Positions 1 to 8,709 of a stretch of DNA of 64,000 nt are shown here, in pieces. Source of the stretch: an uncultured Rhodopila sp. GTDB lineage: Bacteria > Pseudomonadota > Alphaproteobacteria > Acetobacterales > Acetobacteraceae. Every line of letters begins with the position of its first letter. Positions within the stretch are counted from its first letter, which is position 1. Position numbers and translations under genes: made by a program. The notes beneath the pieces are model-generated. The model had not been told where the DNA came from and did no database searches. It worked only from the letters and a program-made list of their open reading frames with translations. The stretch covers positions 58,749 through 122,748 of the forward strand of contig CAINOE010000155.1 in assembly GCA_903851415.1 (NCBI GenBank). Direction: 5' to 3'.

Positions 1-46
1 CGCAATCGAAAATGACAAGGCGGAGAGGAGCAGGCATCGTCGGCAT
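1..46 (-). CDS. HAD-family phosphatase, N-terminal 15 codons only
   Basis: The reverse strand opens with ATG at 46-44 and reads MPTMPAPLRLVIFDC before the window edge. LVIFDC(D) is the start of HAD motif I (DxD), whose first Asp is the nucleophile of phosphoglycolate phosphatase-like and beta-phosphoglucomutase-like enzymes. A GGGGAAG ribosome binding site lies about 7 bases upstream. Only the start is visible, so the substrate cannot be called. The motif is directly seen; family membership rests on this short stretch. Confidence 0.6.
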   Translation of the reverse strand, partial: MPTMPAPLRLVIFDC

Positions 47-169
47 TTTATCGCTTCCCCGAATTTGTGAATGACTTGCTTTTGTCATCGCCCGCGCGGC
101 GGCGCAATCCCCCGGCGGTTGCGCTGCATCATCGGTTTCGCCGGCCGGACCGAGTCCCGAACGTGTCAT

Positions 170-1318
170 CTAGCGCAGGATCGCGCGCAGCGGCGGCCAT
201 CGGCGCACGAGCGGCGCGGCAAGTCCGAAGCTGAGCCCGGCGGCCAGGCCCCAGGCCAGCAAAAAATTCCCTAACGGACCGAGCGCCAGCGACCTCAGCG
301 CAAGCGTCACCGCCACGAGTATTGGCGGGTGGATGACGTAGACGGCGAACGCGTTGGCGGACATGAAGCGGGCGAAACGGCTGCCGGAGGCGGCGAAGCG
401 GCGGAAGGCAACGAGCACGCCGAAGCTGAATCCGATGCAGACCAGATTGGCCCACAACGAAGCCGCCGCGTTCTGCCACCGCCAGCCCGTCCCGTAAGCC
501 GCGCCGTTACCCGAAAACGCGCCGCCCAGAACCAGCAGCGGCCACCACATCAGCACCGCGGCGCCGCCGTAGCAAAGCGCCATGCGGACGGCGAAGCCCG
601 AAGGGACACGCCGCAGCCAGTCGCCGCGGCCGGCGGCGATGCCCGCGGCAAACATGGCGATATACGAAGGGAAGTCCGCGAGCTGCATGTTGAAGACGGC
701 GGTCCCGGACGGGATCGCCGTCTTCACCAGGAACGTCGCCGCCGCCATTGCACACATGGCCGCGGCAACGCCCGACGCGGTCAGGTCATGAGGCTGGCCG
801 CGGCCTGCCCCGGACGCCCGCCACAGAGCGTAGGCGGCGGAAAAGATCAACAGCGCGACGCAGAACCAAAGCGGCCCGGTGCCGCTGAGAAACCGGCCGC
901 TGGCAACGTAAGCCTCCATCGCCTGACCGAACGAGTTCCGGGCGGCCAGGGAACCCGCGAGATAATACTCCGTTAGCGGACCGATCAGGAACACGTACAG
1001 CAGCGCCGGCACGCCAAGGCGCATGCAGCGATCACGGAGGAAGCCTGTGAATCCCTTGCGATCGTAAGCGCCCGGCGCGAAGCAGCCAGCGACAAAAAAC
1101 AGCAGGGCCATGAAGAACCCCTGCAAGAATGCCTGGAAGGTCAGGAAAAACAGTATGCGCGGGAAATCGAGCGTCGGGTGTTCCCTGACATACCACCTCC
1201 CGAACGGGCTGTAGGTGACAGCCGCGTGCATGCCGATGACCAGGACGATCATGCTGGCCCGGACGTTGTCGATGAACGCCAGCCGCCCGAGCCCGGGTCC
1301 CGATGCGTCTTCCCGCAT
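170..1318 (-). CDS. acyltransferase family 3 membrane protein
   Basis: A 382-residue protein with about ten hydrophobic segments. The first segment carries the sequence FIDNVRASMIVLVIGMHAAV, with the conserved His of the acyltransferase 3 (OafA/NodX/YeiB-like) family. Members O-acylate sugars or lipids of the envelope; the acceptor cannot be told here. The open frame extends further upstream, but the Met at 1318 has a GGGGGAAAG ribosome binding site and matches the family's usual start just before the first membrane segment. It is divergent from the DAHP synthase gene, with no partner gene beside it that suggests a substrate. Confidence 0.8.
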   Translation of the reverse strand: MREDASGPGLGRLAFIDNVRASMIVLVIGMHAAVTYSPFGRWYVREHPTLDFPRILFFLTFQAFLQGFFMALLFFVAGCFAPGAYDRKGFTGFLRDRCMRLGVPALLYVFLIGPLTEYYLAGSLAARNSFGQAMEAYVASGRFLSGTGPLWFCVALLIFSAAYALWRASGAGRGQPHDLTASGVAAAMCAMAAATFLVKTAIPSGTAVFNMQLADFPSYIAMFAAGIAAGRGDWLRRVPSGFAVRMALCYGGAAVLMWWPLLVLGGAFSGNGAAYGTGWRWQNAAASLWANLVCIGFSFGVLVAFRRFAASGSRFARFMSANAFAVYVIHPPILVAVTLALRSLALGPLGNFLLAWGLAAGLSFGLAAPLVRRWPPLRAILR

Positions 1319-1412
1319 GGCCGCTTTCCCCCTCGCGCAAACCCGGCGCGAAAGGTGAACAGTAGCCATTTTGACCAAATCGCGACATAACGCCCGTTCA
1401 GGAGACCCGCTT

Positions 1413-2822
1413 ATGCCGAACACCACCGCCGCCAGCGCCCAATCCGCCCGCCCGTGGAACCCCGATTCCTGGCGCGACTGCCCGATCCGCCAGGTTCCCA
1501 CCTACCCGGACGCGGAGAAGCTGGCCGATATGGAAGCCCGCCTGCGCAAATATCCGCCGCTGGTCTTCGCCGGGGAGGCCCGCCGCCTGAAGGCGCAGCT
1601 TGCCCGCGCGTCCGAAGGCAAGGCGTTCGTCCTGCAAGGCGGCGATTGCGCCGAGAGCTTCTCGGATTTCACCGCCAACGTCATCCGCGACACGTTCCGC
1701 GTGCTGCTGCAAATGGCGGTTGTGCTGACCTTCGGTGCGTCGTTGCCGGTGGTGAAAATGGGCCGCATGGCCGGGCAGTTCGCCAAGCCGCGCTCCTCCG
1801 ACACCGAAACCATCGATGGCGTCACCCTGCCCAGCTACCGCGGCGACATCATCAACGGGCCGGAGTTCACCGAAGCCTCCCGCATTCCCGATCCGGGCCG
1901 CATGGAGTTCGGCTACTTCCAGTCCGCCAGCACGCTGAACCTGCTGCGCGCGTTTTCCTCCGGCGGCTACGCCGATCTGTCGGAGGTGCATCGGTGGAAT
2001 TTGGGCTTCGTGGAGCGGTCGCCGCTGGCCGGGCGCTACAAGGACCTTGCGGGCCGCATCGACGAGACGCTTGCGTTCATGGCCGCCTGCGGCATGACCA
2101 GCACCACCACCCGCGACCTGCGCGAGACCGATTTCTACATCAGCCATGAAGCGTTGCTGCTGCCGTACGAACAGGCGCTCAGCCGGGTTGATTCAACCAC
2201 CGGCAACTGGTACGGCTGCTCCGCCCATTTCCTGTGGATCGGCGACCGCACGCGGCAGATCGACGGCGCGCATGTGGAGTTCCTGCGCGGCCTGCAAAAC
2301 CCGCTCGGCGTCAAGCTCGGGCCGACCCAGGACGCGGATGAGCTGCTGAAGCTGCTGGATATTTTGAACCCGCGCAACGAACCCGGCCGCATCACGCTGA
2401 TCAGCCGCATGGGCGCCGAGAAGATTCAGGCGCGGCTGCCGGGTTTGGTGCATGCCGTCGCGCGCTCCGGCCACAAGGTGCTGTGGCTGAGCGACCCGAT
2501 GCACGGCAACACCATCAGCACGGTGGCGAAGCTGAAGACGCGGAATTTTGACTCGATCCTGCAGGAGGTGCGGAGTTTCTTCGACATCCACGCTGCGGAA
2601 GGTACCTGGGCGGGCGGCGTGCATGTCGAAATGACCGGCCAGGACGTCACCGAATGCATCGGCGGCGCGCATCGCCTGTCGGAGGCCGATCTGAGCGAAC
2701 GGTACGAGACTTTCTGCGATCCTCGGCTGAATGCGGAGCAGGCGCTGGAACTGGCGTTCCTGGTGGCGGAGGAGCTGAAGGCCCGCCGCTTGCCGCCGTC
2801 TCACGCCCTGGCCGCGCAGTGA
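1413..2822 (+). CDS. aroG: class II (plant-type) 3-deoxy-7-phosphoheptulonate synthase
   Basis: Condenses phosphoenolpyruvate with erythrose 4-phosphate, the first step of the shikimate pathway. At 469 residues it matches the class II family, unrelated in sequence to E. coli AroFGH. The metal-binding residues of the family are all visible: Cys79 in QGGDCAES, His in SDPMHGN, Glu in HVEMTGQDVTEC and Asp in CDPRLN. The Met at 1413 is chosen because it follows a TCAGGAGAC ribosome binding site and starts MPNTTAAS; an in-frame ATG 14 codons upstream lacks one. The stop overlaps the GTG start of the next gene, so the two are translationally coupled. The symbol is by family convention. Confidence 0.93.
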   Translation: MPNTTAASAQSARPWNPDSWRDCPIRQVPTYPDAEKLADMEARLRKYPPLVFAGEARRLKAQLARASEGKAFVLQGGDCAESFSDFTANVIRDTFRVLLQMAVVLTFGASLPVVKMGRMAGQFAKPRSSDTETIDGVTLPSYRGDIINGPEFTEASRIPDPGRMEFGYFQSASTLNLLRAFSSGGYADLSEVHRWNLGFVERSPLAGRYKDLAGRIDETLAFMAACGMTSTTTRDLRETDFYISHEALLLPYEQALSRVDSTTGNWYGCSAHFLWIGDRTRQIDGAHVEFLRGLQNPLGVKLGPTQDADELLKLLDILNPRNEPGRITLISRMGAEKIQARLPGLVHAVARSGHKVLWLSDPMHGNTISTVAKLKTRNFDSILQEVRSFFDIHAAEGTWAGGVHVEMTGQDVTECIGGAHRLSEADLSERYETFCDPRLNAEQALELAFLVAEELKARRLPPSHALAAQ

Positions 2823-4000
2823 ACGCGGACAAGCCGGAGTTCGAAGCGCTCGAACGGCCGGCGGCCGATGTGGCGGCGGATATCGCCGCCCGCACCGACA
2901 GCTATTTCAACCGCACCCGGAAGATCGTCGAGGCGTTCGGCGACAAGCGCGTCACCTATGCGATCTTCCTGCGCCGCCCGGTGATCTGCGCGCCTCGGCT
3001 GATGCTGAACTGGCTGAACATGGTCGCCGCCCTGCGCGGCACAGAAATCGATGTCGATCTGATCTACCGCGAGGGCGACTGGGTGGGTGCCGGTGAGCCG
3101 ATCGTGTATTTGACGGGTAGTTTGGCGCGGATGTCGGATCTGGAAACGATTTTGCTGCAGAAAATCGGTCCGGCGAGCGTGGCGGCTCATAACGCTTATC
3201 AAATGGCGCTGTCGCTGCCGCAGGTTGCGTTCCTGGCGATGGAGGCGCGGCACTGCGCGGGGGCGGAGATGCAGGACATGATGTCCTATGCGGCTTCCGT
3301 CGGCGGCGATGCGGCGAAAAAGGAAGGCGCCAAGGGCTTCATCGGCAACGCCAATGACGGCACGGCGCACTGGTTCGGTGCTTCTCATGGATACGGAACG
3401 ATGCCGCATTCTTTGATCGGCTATGCCGGTTCGACGGTGCGGGCGGCGGAAATGTTCCGGGAGACGTATCCGAACCAGCCGATGACGGTGCTGGTGGATT
3501 ATTTCGGGCGGGAGATCAGCGATTCGCTGGCGGTGTGCCAGCGGTTTCCGGACATGGCGATGGCGGGGGAGCTGGCGTTCCGGCTGGATACGCATGGCGG
3601 ACGGTTTTTGGAGGGGCTGGACCCGGCGGAGAGCTATGCGGTGCTGGAACGGTATGCTCCCGGTGCGATCCGGCGGTATCGCAGCGAAACGGAATTGCGG
3701 TTCCTGGTGGGCACGGGGGTTTCCGCGGCTGCGATCTGGCGGATGCGGGAGACGCTGGATGAGGCGGGGTATCGCAAGGTGCGGATTGTCGTGTCGTCCG
3801 GGTTCGGGGTGGAGAAGTGCCGCGTGATGGCGGATGCGAAGGCGCCGATCGATGTGGTGGGGACGGGGAGTTTCCTGCCGGATCTGTGGCATGAGACGTA
3901 TGCGACGGCGGATATTGTCGAGTATGACGGGGTGCCGATGGTGAAGATCGGGCGGGAGTTTTTGTTGCGGAAGAATGGGGCGAGGAAGAGAGGGGGGTAG
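2819..4000 (+). CDS. nicotinate phosphoribosyltransferase-like protein
   Basis: A 393-residue member of the nicotinate phosphoribosyltransferase family, which makes nicotinate mononucleotide from nicotinate and PRPP for NAD salvage. Support comes from the overall layout and from the C-terminal phosphate-binding region with SSGFGVEKCRVMA followed by IDVVGTGSFLP. The start is the GTG at 2819, overlapping the DAHP synthase stop as GTGA. This couples aromatic biosynthesis and NAD salvage in one transcript, a pairing without an obvious metabolic reason. A related phosphoribosyltransferase activity cannot be excluded. The 3' end has G-rich codons, unlike the first half. Confidence 0.82.
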   Translation: MNADKPEFEALERPAADVAADIAARTDSYFNRTRKIVEAFGDKRVTYAIFLRRPVICAPRLMLNWLNMVAALRGTEIDVDLIYREGDWVGAGEPIVYLTGSLARMSDLETILLQKIGPASVAAHNAYQMALSLPQVAFLAMEARHCAGAEMQDMMSYAASVGGDAAKKEGAKGFIGNANDGTAHWFGASHGYGTMPHSLIGYAGSTVRAAEMFRETYPNQPMTVLVDYFGREISDSLAVCQRFPDMAMAGELAFRLDTHGGRFLEGLDPAESYAVLERYAPGAIRRYRSETELRFLVGTGVSAAAIWRMRETLDEAGYRKVRIVVSSGFGVEKCRVMADAKAPIDVVGTGSFLPDLWHETYATADIVEYDGVPMVKIGREFLLRKNGARKRGG

Positions 4001-4236
4001 GGGGGGCGGCCCGATCGGTGTTGGCCAGTTGCAGTTACGCGCCGGTCACTCGTCGAAAGCCCCTTCGCGCGGCAGGACGTTCAGGAGCTAGTCAGCCAGG
4101 ACGTCTGCCGACAACGCTGTCGATCGCGAGCGCATAGAACTCTGCCGGAAGTTTGGCGCCGCGTTGCCCGACTCGCTTTGGGAAACGCCTGCCATTAGGT
4201 CCAACAAATAATCCTTCTTTTTCAATAAACTAGAAG

Positions 4237-4244
4237 CCATCGCA
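4237..4244. repeat. left 8-bp target site duplication of MITE
   Basis: CCATCGCA directly precedes the left terminal repeat and is repeated exactly at 4391-4398 after the right one. An 8-bp duplication is the size made by IS66-family transposition. Confidence 0.8.
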
Positions 4245-4390
4245 GTAAGAGGGGCAAAACCCTGGGCAATTCCAATCGCTGAGCAGATCGGTGCGGTTAG
4301 CACCCACGCAACGATGGCGGAAGTCCGCGGTTCGGTCACAAGGTGCCGACGATTGCTGCACCTGCGTGCCCAGGGTTTTGCCCCGCTTAC
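4245..4390. mobile_element. IS66-type miniature inverted-repeat element (MITE), 146 bp
   Basis: The two ends are 24-base inverted repeats (4245-4268 and 4367-4390) that differ at one base only. Each outer end begins GTAAG(A/C)GGGGCAAAACCC. Directly outside lies an exact 8-bp direct repeat, CCATCGCA. Ends beginning GTAA and 8-bp duplications are the hallmarks of the IS66 family. The 98-bp interior has no open frame, so this is a non-autonomous derivative that depends on a transposase elsewhere. The intact duplication and near-identical ends suggest a fairly recent insertion. Removing the element and one duplication restores a continuous sequence. Confidence 0.85.
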
Positions 4391-4398
4391 CCATCGCA
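4391..4398. repeat. right 8-bp target site duplication of MITE
   Basis: CCATCGCA, identical to 4237-4244, abuts the right terminal repeat and marks the insertion boundary. Confidence 0.8.
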
Positions 4399-4694
4399 GC
4401 GCAACCGTTTAGGCGGGGGGATATGGGCTTGTACGACGGGTGCACTCGTGTGAACCGCGTCGCTGGTAACCCATCCCGACGGCTTGCCAGGATGTTCTGT
4501 TTCTGATACCAAGCGGCAGGAACAACGAGTCTTGCGGCCTGCTGCCATGGTCAGTTGGTCCAAGCTGCTTAACCAAGCACGTGCCGCGACAGATCGTTCG
4601 AACAAACGACCTATCACAGGCAGATATTTCAATGGGTTAAACTCAACGCAGAATGGCGAGACACATGCGCGAATGTTTGGGAACGGAGGACGAA

Positions 4695-6569
4695 ATGGCG
4701 GGGCAACAGGTGGCTCCCCAAGTGCCGGTAGATACGCGCACCGCCTTTTTCGCCACAATGTCTGATTTGCAGGCGGATTTCGCCGCCGCCGCTGCCGACA
4801 TCCATACGCGGGAGGCGACGATGAAAACGGCGCTAGCCGACATACGATACATGCTGCGCGACGGCATTGGCCAGACGGTCCTCACCGCCTCGCATCCTCT
4901 CGCGCGTTTTATGACCGAATTCAACGAAGAACTCCTGCACATTGTGCAGGATTGGCTTGAGCGTATCGAAAAGTTTGACCGCAACACCGAATTCAGAAAG
5001 GGCCTGACTGACAGTCTCGTGGTTTTCGTGCTCGGCAAGGTGAAGGCTGGCAAGAGCTCGCTCGGCAACTACGTGGCGTATGGCCGCAGTGACCCTAAAG
5101 GGGCGACAATCACCGAACCGCTACCGGATTTCTTTACGGCCGCGATGGCGCAAGGCGAGGAAGGCCGAGCGGAGGCTGCGGTTGGGAAAGGCGGATATTT
5201 CCGCGTCGGTACAAGCGAGACAACGAAGTCAATCCAAGGATTCCGTGTTACCGGGCTTACCTGGGTCGATTCGCCTGGGCTGCATTCGGTGACACCCGAG
5301 AACGGGGCGCTCGCCTCCGACTATGCAGACGTTGCCGATCTGATCGTCTATCCGATGCATACCGGCAACCCGGGCCGGACCGGCGACCTCGCCGAAATCC
5401 AACGACTTCTGCAAGAAAAGAAACGTTTCCTGGTGGTCATAACACAGTGTGACAGACCGGAGGAGGATGAAGCGGAGGATGGCACGATCGTCCAGCATTG
5501 GGTTATGAAGGACGAAAGCGCCCGCCAGGGACAGATCGAATACGTGCGCCGTGCAGTCCCCGCGTCCGGACACGACGTTCCTTTTGACATTCTTAGCCTG
5601 TCAGTACGATTCGCGGAAACACACGACAACACCCCTGCGGCGCTCGAAGAAAGCGGGATAGCGGATTTCTTCCGTTTGCTCACCGACATCGCCCGTTCAG
5701 AAGGCGTACGCCGAAAGCGCGAAACCCCGTCGCGCAACCTTGATCATTTCGTTGAGCTTGTGCTGGGCGCCGATGCGCGTAGCGACACCCTATCGGTCGT
5801 GCGCGCTATCGGAAGGCTTCGCGATATCGACAACAGGCTTACCGAAGCTGCCGCCGAAATCGATCGCCGCGCTGACCGCGTGACCGCCGCCGTGCTCGGC
5901 AGAATCGCCCCGGAAGTGGCCATCTTGATCAAACGCCACGCCGGCGACAAGAATCAGACAGATTTCGAGGTTGGGTGCCTTAAAGCACTGCGCCAGTTCG
6001 TCACCGAGGAAACCCGGGAGGAAATACGGTCGTTACTTTCGGCCGGCGGTGACGCGCTGCTGCCGGCCGTTGATATAATGGAGATCTCGGATATTTTGAA
6101 GTTCGAGAGTCTGACCGTGGAGATTCCAAAATCGAATCGTAAAACAACCGGGGCGGCAGGCGCTACCGGCGGTGGGATGTTGGGCCTCTGGGGTGGTGCT
6201 CAACTCGGTGCCGCTGCCGGTTCAGTGGTCCCAGGCTTTGGTAACGTCATTGGCGGATTGGTGGGCGGGGCGGTTGGCGCCTTTCTTGGCAGTGCCGCGG
6301 GCAGCGCCGCTGGGAAAGCGGTCGGTCGCGACTGGAAAGAAAGCATGGAGTCAGGCGACAACCGCGCGGCGGTCGAAGCAAGTGCCACCAAGGCGTTGCA
6401 AGACGCCGGGCAAAAGGCCGTGGAGGGATTCTTCGCAAGCATGAAGCACGCCGCAATCGCGCCGGTTAGTCAGCGCGCCGCGCGGCTCGACCATGAGTTG
6501 GCGCGATTCTCCGACGTTCTTAAGCGAAAGGTTCACAGCAATGGCCGATCCGTTCCGGCTGGCGTTTGA
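4695..6569 (+). CDS. dynamin-like GTPase A of a tandem pair
   Basis: A 624-residue large GTPase. G1 is GKVKAGKSS (residues about 114-122), G3 is DSPGLHS (about 192) and G4 is the unusual TQCD (about 250) rather than NKxD. A Gly/Ala-rich glycine-zipper stretch (about 485-545) with AAAGSVVPGFGNVIGGLVGG suggests membrane insertion. A short coiled segment precedes the GTPase domain. This layout fits bacterial dynamin-like proteins that bind or remodel membranes and often come in pairs. The start at 4695 has a perfect GGAGGA at 6-base spacing; an in-frame ATG at 4653 does not. It overlaps the next GTPase gene by 29 bases. The biological role is not established by sequence. Confidence 0.75.
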   Translation: MAGQQVAPQVPVDTRTAFFATMSDLQADFAAAAADIHTREATMKTALADIRYMLRDGIGQTVLTASHPLARFMTEFNEELLHIVQDWLERIEKFDRNTEFRKGLTDSLVVFVLGKVKAGKSSLGNYVAYGRSDPKGATITEPLPDFFTAAMAQGEEGRAEAAVGKGGYFRVGTSETTKSIQGFRVTGLTWVDSPGLHSVTPENGALASDYADVADLIVYPMHTGNPGRTGDLAEIQRLLQEKKRFLVVITQCDRPEEDEAEDGTIVQHWVMKDESARQGQIEYVRRAVPASGHDVPFDILSLSVRFAETHDNTPAALEESGIADFFRLLTDIARSEGVRRKRETPSRNLDHFVELVLGADARSDTLSVVRAIGRLRDIDNRLTEAAAEIDRRADRVTAAVLGRIAPEVAILIKRHAGDKNQTDFEVGCLKALRQFVTEETREEIRSLLSAGGDALLPAVDIMEISDILKFESLTVEIPKSNRKTTGAAGATGGGMLGLWGGAQLGAAAGSVVPGFGNVIGGLVGGAVGAFLGSAAGSAAGKAVGRDWKESMESGDNRAAVEASATKALQDAGQKAVEGFFASMKHAAIAPVSQRAARLDHELARFSDVLKRKVHSNGRSVPAGV

Positions 6570-8121
6570 CGTATGGGCAACTGTGCGCACGCCGCTCAGT
6601 CGCCACCTCCCAGCGGTCGATATCGAAGCGACCGAGGAACTGCTCGCTGATCGTAGTGGCGCCGCGACGCCGCGTGTCATGGTCTTCGGAACCTACAACG
6701 CGGGCAAAAGCACGCTTATTAACGCACTTATCGGGGAAGAGGTCGCTCGCGTCGCCGACCATCCTGAGACCGATCGCGTTACAAGCTACCCTTGGCGCGG
6801 CTTCCTGCTCGACGATACGCCCGGTATCGACGCGCCGATCAAACACGAGCAGGTAACGCGCGCGCATCTCGAAAAAACCGATGCGGTGCTTTTCATACTC
6901 GCCACCGACGGGACGCTCGAGGAAAAGCGCACTTTCGACGAAATTATTGACCTTGTGCGCGCCGGCAAGCCAATTCGCGTCATTTTGAATAACAAAAGCG
7001 GCTTTCGGCCAGACAGCCCAGACTTCCTGAACTTGCGCGATCGTCTGGCCGAAAATCTGCGACGCGCTGCTGATGCGGTCGGGATCAAAGATATTGATAC
7101 CCGCGCACCGATTCGGCTCGTCAACGCCGCCTCCGGCTTGCGAGGCAAGCGTGAGGGGAAGTCGGCGCTTCTCGCTAATAGCGGCCTCCTGGAGGTCGAG
7201 GCCGACGTCGCCGAGCTCTGTGGAGCCACCGGCAAGGCGAAAATGGCACACACGGTCTGCCGCCGTATGGCGAAACAGATTGATCTGGCTTTGGAAAACC
7301 TGCCGTCGGATGACGCCGTACAGCCATTCCGGGAGGCAGCGGATGCCGTGGCGGCGGAGCGATTAAGGCTGACCTCAGTTCTGGACCACGCAGCGAACGA
7401 GGCCGCAGCCGTTTTTGAGGGGGCGCTTGGGCATGCGGTTTTTCATGGCAAGCCGCAACTTGGTAAAGTCAGCGCCGACGAGGCAGCCGATTCAGTCAGC
7501 GCCATCATCGAGCGTGAACTTCGCCACACGCAGCGCGTTTTCGCCGGTATAGAAAGCACTTTCGACGGCCAACCCGGGGCAATCCAACCCGTGTCTGGAC
7601 CCGGTATCCCGCTGCCCGAAGGCATTCCCCTGAACGACGCACCGAACGGCGGCGGGTTCCGACTTACCCGAGCGGCGAACCTTCTGACCCCCGGTTTGGT
7701 CCAACTCAACAAGGAGACCATCGTCGGCGGATTTATGGCCGCCAAGCAAATATTTCCCGCTGTTTTTAAGGGGCTAGGCCCAAAATTCTTCGGGCGCATT
7801 GTGCCCTTAATTGGGCCGGTCATCGTAACCGTGACTGGCATTTACGATACCTACTCCGCGCATCGCGAGGAGCAGCGGCAATTTGAACGCGAGAAGGACC
7901 GCCGCGCGGTTCTGACGCAGGAGGTCACAGATGCGGGACGCAAGATGCGCTGGGCGCTAACTCAGCAATGTCAGGACCTGATCGAATCTATCTTTGGCCC
8001 GGTCGAGGACGCTCTTGCGCGGCAGGCTGCGTCGCTTAAGGGCCAAGGCGCGATGCTGGAAGCTGACCGAGCGATAATGGTTAAATGCAGGGGACGGCTT
8101 AGTATTGGGTTGGAAGAGTAA
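6541..8121 (+). CDS. dynamin-like GTPase B of a tandem pair
   Basis: A 526-residue GTPase unrelated in detail to its upstream partner. G1 is GTYNAGKST (residues about 50-58), G3 is DDTPGID (about 91) and G4 is NNKS (about 150). A hydrophobic segment at about 400-435, FFGRIVPLIGPVIVTVTGIY, is followed by a charged Glu/Arg-rich helix, resembling the membrane-paddle region of dynamin-like proteins. The ATG at 6541 has a GCGAAAGG ribosome binding site and lies inside the end of the first gene, so the two products are probably made together and may form a hetero-oligomer. Function is inferred from architecture only. Confidence 0.75.
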   Translation: MADPFRLAFDVWATVRTPLSRHLPAVDIEATEELLADRSGAATPRVMVFGTYNAGKSTLINALIGEEVARVADHPETDRVTSYPWRGFLLDDTPGIDAPIKHEQVTRAHLEKTDAVLFILATDGTLEEKRTFDEIIDLVRAGKPIRVILNNKSGFRPDSPDFLNLRDRLAENLRRAADAVGIKDIDTRAPIRLVNAASGLRGKREGKSALLANSGLLEVEADVAELCGATGKAKMAHTVCRRMAKQIDLALENLPSDDAVQPFREAADAVAAERLRLTSVLDHAANEAAAVFEGALGHAVFHGKPQLGKVSADEAADSVSAIIERELRHTQRVFAGIESTFDGQPGAIQPVSGPGIPLPEGIPLNDAPNGGGFRLTRAANLLTPGLVQLNKETIVGGFMAAKQIFPAVFKGLGPKFFGRIVPLIGPVIVTVTGIYDTYSAHREEQRQFEREKDRRAVLTQEVTDAGRKMRWALTQQCQDLIESIFGPVEDALARQAASLKGQGAMLEADRAIMVKCRGRLSIGLEE

Positions 8122-8278
8122 GGCGCATGTCGTTCCGCCAAAAACAGATTGTTGTCTCGTCCCCGAAGGGCGGACTTGGTTTGGGATGTATATTACCCCG
8201 CCACCGCCAAAACTCTGTCACAACTTCAAAGAAGTGACCTCCAGCGGGATCTGCTTGCCCGTTTCTACCGCGGTTCGG

Positions 8279-8318
8279 CAACTCCGAGGGCCTACGTTGC
8301 AGCCGATAGTCGGAGTTG
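8279..8318 (+). terminator. stem-loop downstream of the GTPase pair
   Basis: CAACTCCGA at 8279 pairs with TCGGAGTTG at 8310-8318 (9-bp stem, 22-base loop), followed by GCGTTTATT. It lies 157 bases after the GTPase B stop and 58 before the small ORF. The T-tract is poor, so terminator function is uncertain; it may instead be a leader hairpin for the small ORF. Confidence 0.3.
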
Positions 8319-8376
8319 CGTTTATTACCCTCTAGCTTATGCTCCGGCTACCCGATATCTGACTCTGGAAAAGCCT

Positions 8377-8637
8377 ATGTCCACCTCCCTCACTCCGTCC
8401 GAGCCGCTTCAGCCCAAGAATGCAAGAATCACCTTGGCCGGCGAATCGTGCCGCGAGTTGCCGCATCTAGCTTCCCGCGACCGGACACTTCGCGTCGAAG
8501 CCACCGAGACGGAAGCCGGGCGCATGGAAAGCTTCCAGCAGGCGCTCGTTGGGGTGCGGCTGCTATTAGTTGGCGCCCGTCATGAGGCCCTAGACGAACT
8601 GGTCCGCCAAGCGCAGGAACTCGACTTCGGCTACTGA
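8377..8637 (+). CDS. small hypothetical protein, 86 residues
   Basis: Starts MSTSLTPSEPLQPKNARI after a CTGGAAAAG ribosome binding site and ends QELDFGY. The frame is open further upstream to about 8149, but that part carries no family signal. The C-terminal third looks helical (SFQQALVGVRLLLVGARHEA). No domain was recognised. It sits between the GTPase pair and the VapBC module, so it could be part of the same accessory island. Coding status is uncertain. Confidence 0.4.
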   Translation: MSTSLTPSEPLQPKNARITLAGESCRELPHLASRDRTLRVEATETEAGRMESFQQALVGVRLLLVGARHEALDELVRQAQELDFGY

Positions 8638-8709
8638 TCGGCGGCCGGATCGATGGCGATGCTAATGGCGCTTCTCGGCGACTGGGCCCCTTCCGGTGCC
8701 GAAAGCGTC

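Larger units (their letters stand above)
4001..4694. other. 694-bp non-coding stretch containing a MITE
   Basis: No credible gene was found between the phosphoribosyltransferase stop and the ribosome binding site of the first GTPase. The only clear structure is the 146-bp inverted-repeat element at 4245-4390. Short open frames on both strands lack family resemblance and ribosome binding sites. The final 50 bases carry the GGAGGA ribosome binding site for the gene at 4695. Confidence 0.6.

Noticed and set aside
4088..4339. Reverse-strand 83-codon frame
   Set aside because: It runs through the left end of the MITE and has no family resemblance or ribosome binding site.
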